From Plotosus lineatus (taxonomy: Eukaryota; Chordata; Actinopteri; Siluriformes; Plotosidae): a stretch of DNA of 64,000 nucleotides. Below, in pieces: positions 1 through 12,200 of this stretch. The notes under the pieces are model-generated. The model saw only the letters and a list, made by a program, of their open reading frames with translations. It did no database searches and was not told the DNA's origin. The first letter of the stretch is position 1. Each line of letters starts with the position of its first letter. The position numbers and the translations under genes were made by a program. The stretch lies in NCBI GenBank assembly GCA_024760905.1, contig CM045746.1, positions 10,791,966 to 10,855,965 on the forward strand. The letters run 5' to 3'.

Positions 1-201
1 GTTCTTCACTTCCTGTTCGGGGCTGCGGACTACAGGTTGGAGTGGGACACCCCAAGAGTAGAGTTCGACCTCCAGACGGCGAATCTGTCCGTGTCGTACA
101 CCAGATGGTATTTTCTTGCGACTCATCATCATCATCATCATCATCATCATCTTGAGGGGCGCAGAAGCATGAAAATAAATACAGCTGTTCAGCTCGCCTG
201 A
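1..201 (+). CDS. possible terminal exon of an unidentified gene
   Basis: Frame 1 is open from the window edge to a TGA at 199-201, giving 66 residues. The first 38 or so look protein-like (for example FGAADYRLEWDTPRVEFDL, rich in aromatic and acidic residues). Nine consecutive His codons from a (CAT)n run follow, then a short basic tail. AATAAA motifs follow at 245-250 and 346-351, as expected for a gene ending here and converging on UBA6. I do not recognise the family. It could also be chance open sequence or a repeat fragment, because no splice acceptor is visible inside the window. Confidence 0.3.
   Translation, partial: VLHFLFGAADYRLEWDTPRVEFDLQTANLSVSYTRWYFLATHHHHHHHHHLEGRRSMKINTAVQLA
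121..151. repeat. (ATC)n microsatellite
   Basis: About nine or ten perfect ATC/CAT units lie inside the possible terminal exon, where they would encode a histidine run. Confidence 0.9.
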
Positions 202-244
202 TTGATAACGTTTTAACCTCTGGCTGGCGCCTCTCTCTGCGCAC

Positions 245-250
245 AATAAA
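245..250 (+). promoter_or_regulatory. candidate polyadenylation signal
   Basis: A canonical AATAAA lies 44 bases after the stop of the possible plus-strand exon. A second AATAAAATAAA is at about 346. The DNA from 202 to 558 otherwise holds an A-rich stretch (361-415) and a (GT)n tract, and shows no gene. Confidence 0.35.
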
Positions 251-502
251 ATAATAGCCTTCCGAAGTCTTAAATTAAGGAGTGTAAACACTTATCATCA
301 TGGACACAGTATTCCTTAAGGCATTGGCACAGACATAGACTACAATAAAATAAATCCATACAAAAAAAAAAACAAAAAACAAAAACAAAAAACAAACAAA
401 CAACAAACAAACAAAAACTTCTATTTACAGATTGATCAAGTGCTACTCCACTAGTGGTCCATAAGGGAAGGTAAAGGAACGTGTAATCTCTCGCTCTCTT
501 TC

Positions 503-505
<3 letters not shown>

Positions 506-557
<52 letters not shown>
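506..557. repeat. (GT)n microsatellite next to the UBA6 stop codon
   Basis: About 25 GT units end directly against the UBA6 TAA (559-561 on the minus strand). The UBA6 3'UTR would therefore start with a CA repeat when read in the sense direction. Confidence 0.9.
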
Positions 558-558
<1 letters not shown>

Positions 559-560
<2 letters not shown>

Positions 561-3232
561 AAGCCTTCTCGCCACTCTCATGTCGAAAGTGATAGCGAAC
601 AGGCGGGCCGGGCAGATCCTCGTCTCCATCCGTCTCTGGAGCAAAAGACACAGTGAGGTCAACGTACTTCCTGTCTAACGAAGGCTTGATCAGCTTCTGC
701 ATACTGAACAGGGAAAGAAGGAGCGAGAGTGAGAAAGAAAGGAGAGGAAGAGAGAGGTATGAGAGAGAGAGAGAGAGAGAGAGCAAGAAGGAGTGGGAGG
801 GAGGAGGAGATTATGAGAGGGAGGGGAGAGAGAGAGAGAAAGAGAGGGGGAGGGAGGGAGGGAGAGAGGGATAGAGAAGGAGAAGGAGGGAGGGAGGAAG
901 AGAAGGAGAGGAGAGGGAGAAGAAGGTCAGGGAAGGAAACCGAGGGAGAGAGAGAGAGAGAGAGAACAGAAGAGAGGAGATAAATATAAAGTTGACTCTT
1001 CCTGTTCGTACGTCCGTAAGTAACGATTTTCTTACGTGAGTTTAAGTCGTTTGCTGTGTCCGGGCATGATGGGAACATAAAGCATCTTCACCCCATGAAC
1101 GACCATCGTGGGTTCAATCCCGTACTTCTCCTGATACACAGAGCACAGAACAATAACCACAATCAGCATTAAAAGCATTTCTTCATTTCCTGAGATCGTT
1201 CAATTGCATTAATCCGGGTTAAAACCCCCCAATGCAGCTGACTGGGCTCTCAAAGGCCGGCCGTGTCTCTCCCTGTCCGTGGCGTCAGGCTGTAAAAGAA
1301 TCATTGCTGACTTTCGACAAGAGTAACTGCATAGCCGTCAGCGTGTTTCTGCCCTGTGATGGCCTGGTGAGCCATCCAGAGTGTACTCTGCCTGCATCCA
1401 GAGTTGGCCGAGATGGGCGCCAGCCTCCCCGCGACCCTAATTAGGATTAAGCGGTCCAGAAAAATGAATGAAGTTTAAAGAATAACATTTTGTGTCATTA
1501 GCCTTTTAAAATTAATTACTACTATTAGTAGTTACAGTCAATCAAACTATTTGTTCATCACTTTTCCGTACAGTAGGCCTTCGTTCCGGCCCCTCCCGCG
1601 AATGAAGAATTTTTATTGTGATATTTATTAATAAAATATATAAACATTATACAGCATACTTTATCTATCTATCTATCTATATCTACTGGTCCTTCTAAAA
1701 AAAATTAGCATATTGTGATCAAGTTCATTATTTTCTGTAATGTACTGATAAAAATTAAACTTTCATATATTTTAGATTCATTGCACACCAACTGAAATAT
1801 TTCAGGTCTTTTATTGTTTTAATGCTGATGATTTTGGCATACAGCTCATGAAAACCCAAAATTCCTATCTCAAAAAATTAGCATATCATGTTCAGGTAGT
1901 CTAAACGAGCGATTATCCTAATCATCTGAATCAACCAATTAACTCTAAACACCTGCAAAAGATTCCTGAGGCTTTTAAAAACTCCCAGCCTGGTTCATTA
2001 CTCAAAACCGCTATCATGGGTAAGACCGCCGACCTGACTGCTGTCCAGAAGGCCATCATTGACACCCTCAAGAAAGAGGGTAAGACGCAGAAAGAAATCT
2101 CTGAGCGAATAGGCTGTTCCCAGAGTGCTCTATCAAGCCACCTCAGTGGGACGTCTGTGGGAAGGAAAAAGTGTGGCAGAAAACACTGCACAACCAGAAG
2201 AGGTGACCGGAAGATTTTGGAGAAGGGCCGATTCCAGACCTTGGGGGACCTGTGGAAGCAGTGGACTGGGCTACAGGTGCTGCATTCCCCAGGTCAAGCC
2301 ACTTTTGAAGCAGAAACAGCAGCAGAAGCGCCTGACCTGGGCTACAGAGAAGCAGCACTGGACTGTTGCTCAGTGGTCCAAAGTACTTTTTTCAGATGAA
2401 AGCAAATTTTGCATGTCATTCGGAAATCAAGGTGCCAGAGTCTGGAGGAAGACTGGGGACAAGGAAATGCCAAAATGCCTGAAGTCCAGTGTCAAGTCCC
2501 CACAGTCAGTGATGGTCTGGGGTGCCATGTCAGCTGCTGGTGTTGGTCCACTGTGTTTTATTAAGGGCGGGGTCAATGCAGCTCGCTATCAGGAGATTTT
2601 GGAGCACTTCATGCTTCCATCTGCTGAAAAGCTTTATGGAGATGAAGATTTCATTTTTCAGCACGACCTGGCACCTGCTCACAGTGCCAAAACCACTGCT
2701 GAATGGATTACTGACCATGGTATTACTGTGCTCAATTGGCCTGCCAACTCTCCTGACCTGAAGCCCATAGAGAATCTGTGGGATATTGTGAAGAGAAAGT
2801 TGAGAGACACCAGACCCAACACTGTGGATGAGCTTAAGGCCGCTATCGAAGCATCCTGGGCCTCCATAACACCTCAGCAGTGCCACAGGCTGATTGGCTC
2901 CATGCCACGCCGCATTGAAGCAGTCATTTCTGCAAAAGGATTCCCGACCAAGTATTGAGTGCATAACTGAACATAATTATTTGAAGGTTGACTTTTTTGT
3001 ATTCAAAAATGTTTTATTTTATTGCTCGGATGAAATATGTTAATTTTTTGAGATCGGAATTTTTGGTTTTCATGAGCTGTATGCCAAAATCATCAGTATT
3101 AAAACAATAAAAGACCTAAAATATTTCAGTTAGGGTGCAATGAATCCAACATATATGAAAGTTTAATTCTTATCAGTACATTACAGAAAAAATGAACTTT
3201 ATCACAATATGCTAATTTTTTGAGAAGGACTA

Positions 3233-3281
<49 letters not shown>

Positions 3282-6200
3282 GTTTTCATTTTGTATGTAT
3301 AATATATTATCCAGTTAAGCTCTATGATGTCACTCAAACCGCCTGTTCTGAAGAAATAAGAATTTCTCCTGAAGAAGTGACAGTCTCCGCTGAAGAGCCT
3401 GAAGATAATCTTGAACTGTTGTAAAGCTGGAGTATTAAAGTCTTTTTCAATTGTTACTGAAATTTAGTATAATTTAGTATTTCAATAATTTAGTATTTTA
3501 CTTCTGGTTGATCATTCGCGCATGTAATATGATACATGGGGTTTTACTTCCGGGTACAGAACTCGCAGATTATCTTCATCTGTGGGAGGGGCCAGAACCA
3601 AACCCCCCCGCAGATATTGAGGGCCTTCTGTATATATATATACAGTCGGCCCCCAATTCACAAAATTAATCCGTTCCAGAGCCCTTTTCGTATGGCGGGG
3701 ATTTCGTAAGTAGGATCTTCGCATCTTACATGTTAAGCGCCTGATTCGTTCCAAGGCTCCAGTCCTTGGACGAGATAAACCCCCATAAACCCTTTAAAAA
3801 TGATAAAAGTACACCAATTTTGTATGAAATATGTGTTAAAATTAAAAGAAAATTATTTATTAAACCATTCAACCATTTTATTAACATATTTATTAATTAT
3901 ACCATTATTAAACATTTTTTATTAACACACACACACACACACCTCTCTCTCTCGCTCGCTCTCCGTGTGCTTCTCTTGTGTGCACTGCGGGCCACGCCCA
4001 CAAAATGTGGAATTCAAAGCGCATTCCCTGCTTGACAAACTCAACTTTAATTTGATTCCTTGAAGGATCGGAATTCCAGATGAGCTCAAATGCGCCCACA
4101 TTTATTAAACATTTACTGAATTAAAACAACTTAAAAAACTAAACTAAAAATCAAAGCGTGAAGCTTCCTTCTGTCTCTATCTGGGAGGCCAGCAGGGAGG
4201 GATGTTGAGAGACAGCCAATGAGAGAGCATGGTATGAAATTTTGATTGGTGCGTTTAAATTTCTTTTCGTATTTCGGGGACGGAAACTCAGGGAAATGTT
4301 TTTCGGAATCCGGGGATTTCATACAAAGGGGTCTTTGTAAATTGGGGGCCGACTGTGTGTGTGTGTATATGTATGTATATATATATATATATGCATACTT
4401 TTCATGAAGTGCTGGCAGCAGCGCCGGCTACTATTAGCCTAGCGCCAGTTACATTTTATAATAGTAAATAATAATATTTCAGTTCATTTTCTGTAACCGC
4501 TTCATCCTAATTAGGGTCGCGGGGAGGCTGGTGCCCATCCCAGCCAACTCAGGGCGAGGGCAGAGTACACCATGGACAGATCGCCAGGCCATCGCAGGGC
4601 GGAAACACGCTGACGGCTTTTCAGCCTATTCTTGGCGAAAGTCAGCAATGGTTCTTTTACATGCCTCACACCATAGACAGTGAGAGACATGGCCGGTCTT
4701 TGATAACCCAGTTAGCTGCACTGGGGGGGGGGGGGGGGGGGACAGTGACAACCTTGTGGAGAGTGGGACTCGAACCCCCAACCTTTGGATCAGCGATCCG
4801 GCGCCTTATACCACTAGACCACCACTGCCCTATAATAATATTTAATAATCTAATAATAATCTTTAATAAAAACATTTTCATGTCTTTGGTAAGATATGTA
4901 CTTGACAACACGATCACTTGTTTTGATAATTTCTCAATCGGTTCACTTCTGATATCCCATGATGCACTATGCTACCTCATTCAAAAGCGCAGCGCTTTTT
5001 ATATACGTGCCGCCATTTGCCTGTGCTCCTATGTAGATTTAGATCGTGACGGGTCGTACAAAACCCGGGTAAAATATAGTCCAAACTGATGCGAGTCGTA
5101 CCGACAAGTATGGCACCGAAGCAAAGTAGATCTAAACAACCAACATTAAATACGTTGTGGAAGCGACTCAAGACCGATGATTCCACTGTTTCGGAAACAT
5201 CCGTATCTCATGAAATTGGTAAAAAAGTTTTAGGTCATGTCCGAACACAAATTATTTCTTGATTGCACTGAGCGATAATAGTGAAAACTAGCCCCAACTA
5301 AACTAGCCTCATCTTATTCTCATAGCCTAATCTTATTAATCCCAAAATGATATTACATAAACAGGTTTGACAGATTAGGGTCGCAGTTTGATTCACAAAT
5401 GTTCTATATTAGTAAGGTAACTGTTAGATTTTTCAAACAAGAAGATTTATGTACTTTCCTCTAAAAAGTCTATTCTTGTAACAAATACTATTTTTTTAAT
5501 AATATAAATATGGGCCCAGAATGCACCACAGAGCACATGAATTTTAGCAGCCTGGTATACACAGCAATGGCCTCGGAAATACACAAGTGCGGTGTTAGAC
5601 CCAGGAATGGCAGCCTTTCATACCCAGCATTGGCCCGGTATACAGAGCGGCAGACTGAATCCACGAACAGATTACTCTTAATAGCAATGGCCTGCTATAC
5701 GACGCAGCGGCGTCTCAGACTCTGTAGTGACCCGCAAGACCCAGTAGCAGCCTGTCAGACTCCGCAGCGGACTACTTTACACATCAGCAATCTGTCAGAT
5801 GCAGTCGACATAGTAGCAGCCTGGTATACAGCCCGTCGGCCCCAGCAACAATCTACGATACACTGCAGTGACCTGTCAAACCCAGAAGCAGCCTGACGTA
5901 ACCTGCAGCAGCCAGTCTTACACAGCAGTGGCCTGTAAGATGCAGCAGTGTTCTGCTATATGTAATAGTGGCATGTCGGACCCAGCAGCGACATGTCCGA
6001 TGCAGCAACAAACTGGCCTGTCATACACAGCAGCTGACGTCTGTATGCAACAGCAGTGAGCTGTCAGATGCACAAACAGCATAGTGAATCGCCGTGGCCT
6101 GTTAGATTTAACAGCAGACTGCTCTATGCTGCAGTGGCTTGTTAGACTAAGCAGCGACTTGTCAGAACCAGCGGCAACCACCAAGACCCAGAAGTGGCTT

Positions 6201-9200
6201 CTCAGATGCAGCAGTCAATATACAGCAGCAGACTGCTATACATAGCAGCAGTGTGTCAGACACGACAGTGACCCGTCAGATGCAACAGCAATCTACTATA
6301 CGCAGTCGCAGTTAGGTCAGACGCAACAGTCACATGGTCAGACGCAGCAGCATATATTACTATATGCAGCTAATGCATGCAAGTCTGAGCAGTGACCTAT
6401 CCAAAGCAGTCGCGCCCTGGTATTCACAGCATTGGCTTGTCAGATCCAGCAGCAGTGATATGTCAGAGGCAGCAGTGACCCGTCAAATGTAGCACTGAAC
6501 TGCTATAAATAGCAGCAACCTGTCCAACGGGGCAGCGCCCCTTTCAGACCCGGCAGCAGACTACTTTACCCAGTAGCAGCCCGTCAGATGCAGACAGAGT
6601 ACTGGCCAGATATACACAGCAGTGGACCATCAGGCCCAGCAACAGCATGTCAAATACAGCAGCAACGTTATGCTATATGCAGCCGTGGCCTGTCAGACCA
6701 GCTCTAGCCTGGTATACATAGCAGCGGCCTGTCAAACGCAGCGACAAACTGCGCGATCTGTCAGACCCAGCAGTGACCTGTGAGATGCAGCAACGGACTG
6801 CTATAAACAGCAATGAATTGCCAGATACAGTGGCACAGCCATTGCCCGTCATGATCAGTGGCGTCCTGCTATATGCAGCAGTGGTCTGTCAGACCAGCAG
6901 CAGCTTATCAAATGCAGTACCAGCCTGGTATACATAGCACTGGCCTGTCAGGCCCAGCAGTGGCATGTCAGACACAGCGGCAAACTGATTTACACAGTAG
7001 CAGCCTGTCAGACCCAGAAAAAGCGGCTTATCAGATGCAGCAGCTTCAACGTATATCCAGCAGTAGTTTATACACACACACATCAACTTCCTTGTATACC
7101 CAGAACCATTGGTCTCTTAGACACAGCAGTAGAATTCTATATGAAGCAGTAGCCTGTCAAACCTATCAGCAGCGGCTTATCAGATGCAGCAGTGTACCGC
7201 AATATGCAGCAACGACCTGTGAGACCCAACAGTTGTCAGATAGACCCGGCAGTGGCCTTTTAGATGCAGCAGAAGACTGCTATATACAGCAGCGACTTGT
7301 CAGACCCAGCACAAGACGGTCTGATTCAGGAGCGGCTTGGTATACACCGCAACAGCTTGTCAGACACTGCAGCAGTGGCCTGTCAGATGGAGCAGTGGTC
7401 CGTCAGATGCATAAGAAGCCTGTCAGATGAAGCAGTGGATTGGCATAAACAGCAGTGACCTGTCAAGCCCAGCAGTCGAGTGTCAGACCCAGCAGAAGCT
7501 TGTCAGACATGGCAACCAACAGTTATACGCAGCAGCAGCCTGTCAGACCCAGCAGAACACTGCTTTAGGCAGGATCTACCAATCAGTCTCAGCAGAAGCC
7601 TGTCACACCCAGGAGCCGCATGTCAGATGCAGCAAACAACGACTACATGCAGCAAGTGTCCTGTCAGACGCAGCAGCACACTGCATTCGGCAGCATCTGC
7701 CTGTCAGATGTAGCAGCAGACTGCTTTTTTTGAGTCGGACAGCCACAGCTATGGACTGGCCTACACGGCAATGACCTGTCAAATGCAGCTGCAGCCTGGT
7801 ATACAACAGCGGCTTCCAAGAGCCAGCAGCACCGGCCTATCAGACGCAGCAGCAGACTGCTATATGCAGCAGTGACCTCTCAAACCAGCAGCAGCCTGTC
7901 AGATGAAGCAGGCGACTGATGTACATAGTAGTGGCCTTTCAGATGCAGCAATGGCCTGTCAGACCCAACAGCGAAGTGTCAGATGCAACACTGGCCTGGT
8001 TGAACGAGCAGCAGCCTGATATTTTTAATCAGTTTATGGTACGTTAAAATTGCGGAACATTTGCGAAAGCATTGCTCCACTTACACTTTGTTAAAAACAT
8101 TGAATAGCAAAAGTAGAATCACAAAAAATAGACAAACATGTTAACACTGTTAATAGTAGGGTACGGTTTGGTCATATCCCGTACCTTGACAGCATTGATG
8201 AAGTCCAACAGGGTGAAATCTTCATGTCCTATGATGGACCAGCGATCCCAGATGGAGAAGGAGATGTCATCCCTAACAAAGAGAGAACAAAGAATAGGAG
8301 GAATAACACGCAGAATCCTATTACTGCAGAATATGACGGCCTTCACCCCTCACTCGCTCTCTTTCTCTCTCTCACACACACACCTGATCTGTGTTCTTTT
8401 GACATGAGCGGTCTCTGTCAGGACCATGACCGGGATGGCAAGGTTGAAGAAGCAGTTCTTAAAAGATTCAAAGTCATACCCGCCTGCCACTTTAATCAGC
8501 TCTAACGCAACCTGCAGGAATCACAAATAAAACACAAAAAAAAATCCGTCCAAATATACCTGAACAGCTGAGAAATCGCAACGGAATGACCATATTTGCA
8601 TTTTTGAATATTACAATAAAACTTGTTTAACAAGTAGAGACAGACAGAAGGTAAACCCTACCAATCCTGCTACAGTGGCAGTAGCTGTAGCAATGGCTGG
8701 GATGATTTTTCCGGCGATGCGTTTGGTCTGGAGGCGATCAGCGGCTTCGATCGAGTACATGCGGGCTCTCAGAGCTGATGCCGACTCCACAAAATCCATG
8801 TGACCATTCGCGTCGTCATCTTTCTCAAAAACCAACGGGGTCATACGCATGCCCACTATACACAAAGAGAGTAAATGAATAGCATGACCATACCAGCATC
8901 ACACAAGGTAGTGATCAGCAGATATATGCCTTATGGTACAAGATGAGATATTATCATATGTGACAACTTTCTATTTGAATGCATGTATGTGGACCCGTGT
9001 TATAACTGTGTACAGACCTGGCGTGAAACCAGATGTGATGGCCTCCTCAAGATGTGATATGGCTTCCCTTTCCTCCTCACTGCTTACTGTCAGCTTCATG
9101 CGGTCAGGCTTCTTTACCGTTTCATCTGTCTCTATAAGCTAACACACATACAAACGGTACCACATCTGCACAGCTTCCACATAACCACATATAGCAAAAG

Positions 9201-12200
9201 AATACATGTTTTAAGGTATAAGACACCTTTTTGAAAAGCTCGTCTCACATTTTTTCCTCGTACAGTTGTACCTCTGCTTAAGAAAGTAATCTGTTCCGAC
9301 GGCGAGTTCGTAAGTGGAAACGTTCGTTAAATGAAACAAAAATTTCCATCGAAAACCAATTAATCCGTTCCAACCCCCTCCCAAACTCATAACCTGACAC
9401 AAACACGTATTTTTTTTTTACGTAATATATTTAAGATAAACATGCAACAATAAACATTTCACAATAATAACACATGTACAGTAACATTAATAATACTGTA
9501 ATTAACAAATAACAACAAAATAAGAATAAACAATACATCACTAAACTGGTGGACCAGCTTTATAAGTGTGATTGCGCATCCGCTACACTAGATGGCATTG
9601 GCGCTCTCACTGTGTTTTGTATGGTGTAGGGAAAAAGCACCGAGCAAACGATATGAAGTGCAGTAAACATTATTTACAGTCGCGCAGGGGCATTGGGGTT
9701 TTTTTTTCTTCCTATAGGAGGCATAACAGAAAATAATTGAGAAGCACTGCACAAGGCGTTCTTGGAGCATAGAGGAATACATGCAGAAGAACACAAGGCT
9801 AATCAACCTAGAAAAGCCATTTTCCCAGCAGAGCTCGCAAGTAGAAAATTTGGGGCAGATTTTTGGTGGGATCAAAGCTCGTATCATGGAAAATTCGTTA
9901 TTAGGGACATTCGTAAGTCGAGGTACCATTGTGTTTTATAATATTTAAGCTACTACGAGAGGTTACCTTTTCTGCCAGCTTGTACTCTGGAATTTTGACT
10001 TCAGCCAAAACACTTGCCACAGCCTCATAACTGAGGTTCTATTTTCAAAACAAAGAAAGAAATTTAAAAAACAGGAACACAACAAAGAAGAAACTATGTA
10101 CAGTGAATATAGGAAGGGGGAGAAGGAAAGAAATAGAAAAATAATTAAGTCAGTAAGTACAGGGATCCCTCGCTACTTCACGCTTCAATTCATGCAGCTT
10201 CAGTGCATGGCGTTGTTTTTTTTTTAAATAAATACAGTAAAACCTTTGCTGACGAACGCTTAAGCTCACGAACTTTTCGCCTCAAGAACATTAAATTTGC
10301 GAGCATATTGTCTCTGCTGACGAACTAGTTTTCGGCGGACGAATCAAACCACGCGGTCGAACAGCGCCACGGTGGCGGCCACGAGAAGCTGACGCACGCT
10401 CACAGCGTCACAGTTCGTCACACCCCTTTCTTTGAGTGCGGAAGTGGTTTGTGTTTGCTAGACATTTTGGACCATATTGAGTGTACTTTTGCTATTATGG
10501 GACCGAAAAAGACCCCACCACAGGCGGAGATCATTGAAAAACACGAACGAGGTGTGCGTTTGTGTGACTCAGGGTCCCAGTACCAGTACGCTAAGTCTAC
10601 CATTGCTCCCATCCTTAAGGACAAGGAAGCTATTAAGGGTGCGTGTGTGGCTAAGGGTGTTTCCAAACAGTAGGCGTTTCCAAACACTCCTTCCAAACAG
10701 TAAGTCCCTCCCACCCTCCTCCTCCCACTCCATTCCATCAAGCCGTCAACTACCATCACAAAGGTAAATAAAACGACTTTATTATACAGTACAGTTTATT
10801 TATTTAATTACAATACAATAGCACATTTATTATACATAAAATAAGGTATATTTTTGTGTAGTTTTAAGGCTTATTTAGTAGAAAATTATGTTTTATGGGG
10901 ACCTCGAACGGATTATTCTCATTTTAATGGTTTCTTATGGGAAATAAATGTTCGGAAGACGAACTTTTCCCCTCACACACACTTTCTGGGAACCAATTAT
11001 GTTCGTGAGCAGAGGTATCACTGTACCGGTAAATAAATAGTCATTAAATTTAAAAATAAGGAAATTAAGGAAGAATAGGGAGGAGTGAGTTAAGGAGAAT
11101 GCCACAAAGACAAGGACAATTATTAAAAAAAACAAAACAAAACCCTAAACAATTACAAAACAAAAAACAACCCAAAATCTCCCATCATATTTATGTGTCG
11201 TCTTCTTATCACGCAATACCATCTGTATGTGTGCATTTATATTTTATTTACATCTTATGCATTATTTTTTAATGTTTAATTGTTATTATAAGCATTTACA
11301 GGTTGAATATGTATTTATTGATATTATATATACATATACTAGTACATGTACGTATACGTCAGGCGCGGGGGTGTGTGCGCATGTGTGTGTGTGATCCAAC
11401 TTCACGGATTTCGATGGTCACGTGGGGATCTCGATCCCAATTAACTGTGGAAAGTGAGGGATCCCTGTAAATTAATAACACGGTGCAACTCTGAACGTTA
11501 CCTTTACAGAATAGGGGACGTGGTAAATTCCAGCAAACAGCCGGGCTGTACTGACCACGAAACTGAAGTGGCTGAAGGAAATGAGATTATACAGATAAAG
11601 CATCATATATAAACACACAGAGTCTAAACATTGGTATTCATTTATGCCAATCAATTGATTATACTTTCACTTACAGTGGGTCTTTCAGGTCAAACTCGAT
11701 CGGGGACGGCGGTCGTTTGGGAGACTGCCAAAACAGAGCTGGAGGGAAAAAAATTAATAAACAAAACACAAAAAAATTCAATTACTTTGAGGCTCTTCTA
11801 GGACACAACTGGGATGTTGCAAGATAAAACCGAGCACTGTTTAATGTGTAGCTAATAATAAGTCAGTTCTAATTTGAAACCCGAATTTCTTTTCCGAGGC
11901 CGAGTGCGAGACTTACTGCCGTCCTTCAGTCGTGTATCCAGTGGAAATGAGTGCAGTAGCTGTAGTGCCTGAAATGTAAAACACAACCAAAAAAATAAAA
12001 AATTAACAACATGCATTATGATCGCTTCTACAGGATGACATAACCTTCTCACCATGCACAAATAAAGTGTATTTATTTGTGTGTTTCTGTCAACTTCCCT
12101 CGGTAGCGTTAGCACCTGTAGTCGTACCTTTTTCTTGAAGTATTTGTCAAACTTGAGGCGAGCGAGGGCCAGGCAGTGCTCCCAGTGTGTCGGCCGACGA

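Larger units (their letters stand above)
559..9138 (-). other. UBA6: UBA6 exons 27-32 (C-terminal adenylation and ubiquitin-fold domains)
   Basis: Coding segments in transcript order are 9138-9018 (exon 27), 8855-8662 (28), 8511-8384 (29), 8272-8185 (30), 1130-1036 (31) and 703-559 (32, stop TAA). They cover [14 protein letters not shown], the adenylation-domain helix [27 protein letters not shown] and the ubiquitin-fold domain. The intron between exons 30 and 31 is about 7 kb. It holds a Tc1 element, a pogo-type element, a SINE and a 20-nt minisatellite. Confidence 0.93.
10160..11467. mobile_element. pogo/Tigger-type element A (host of a nested element)
   Basis: The ends CAGGGATCCCTCGCTACTTC (after TA) and GTGAGGGATCCCTG (before TA) are inverted repeats. 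A second complete element (10,235-11,023) sits inside it. Together they make up nearly all of UBA6 intron 25. Confidence 0.8.

Noticed and set aside
120..151. CRISPR-like or coding repeat array
   Set aside because: It is a simple trinucleotide microsatellite in a vertebrate genome with no spacer structure.
4740..4832. tRNA gene candidates at SINE heads (also 13,637, 34,768, 58,250)
   Set aside because: A- and B-boxes are present, but the anticodon arm and acceptor pairing are decayed and each runs into a shared SINE body.
6858..7774. Long open frames rich in Q/S/D across the minisatellite (up to 190 codons)
   Set aside because: They arise from the 20-nt repeat, which lacks the trinucleotide period needed to keep a frame and has no family match. 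Frames occur on both strands.
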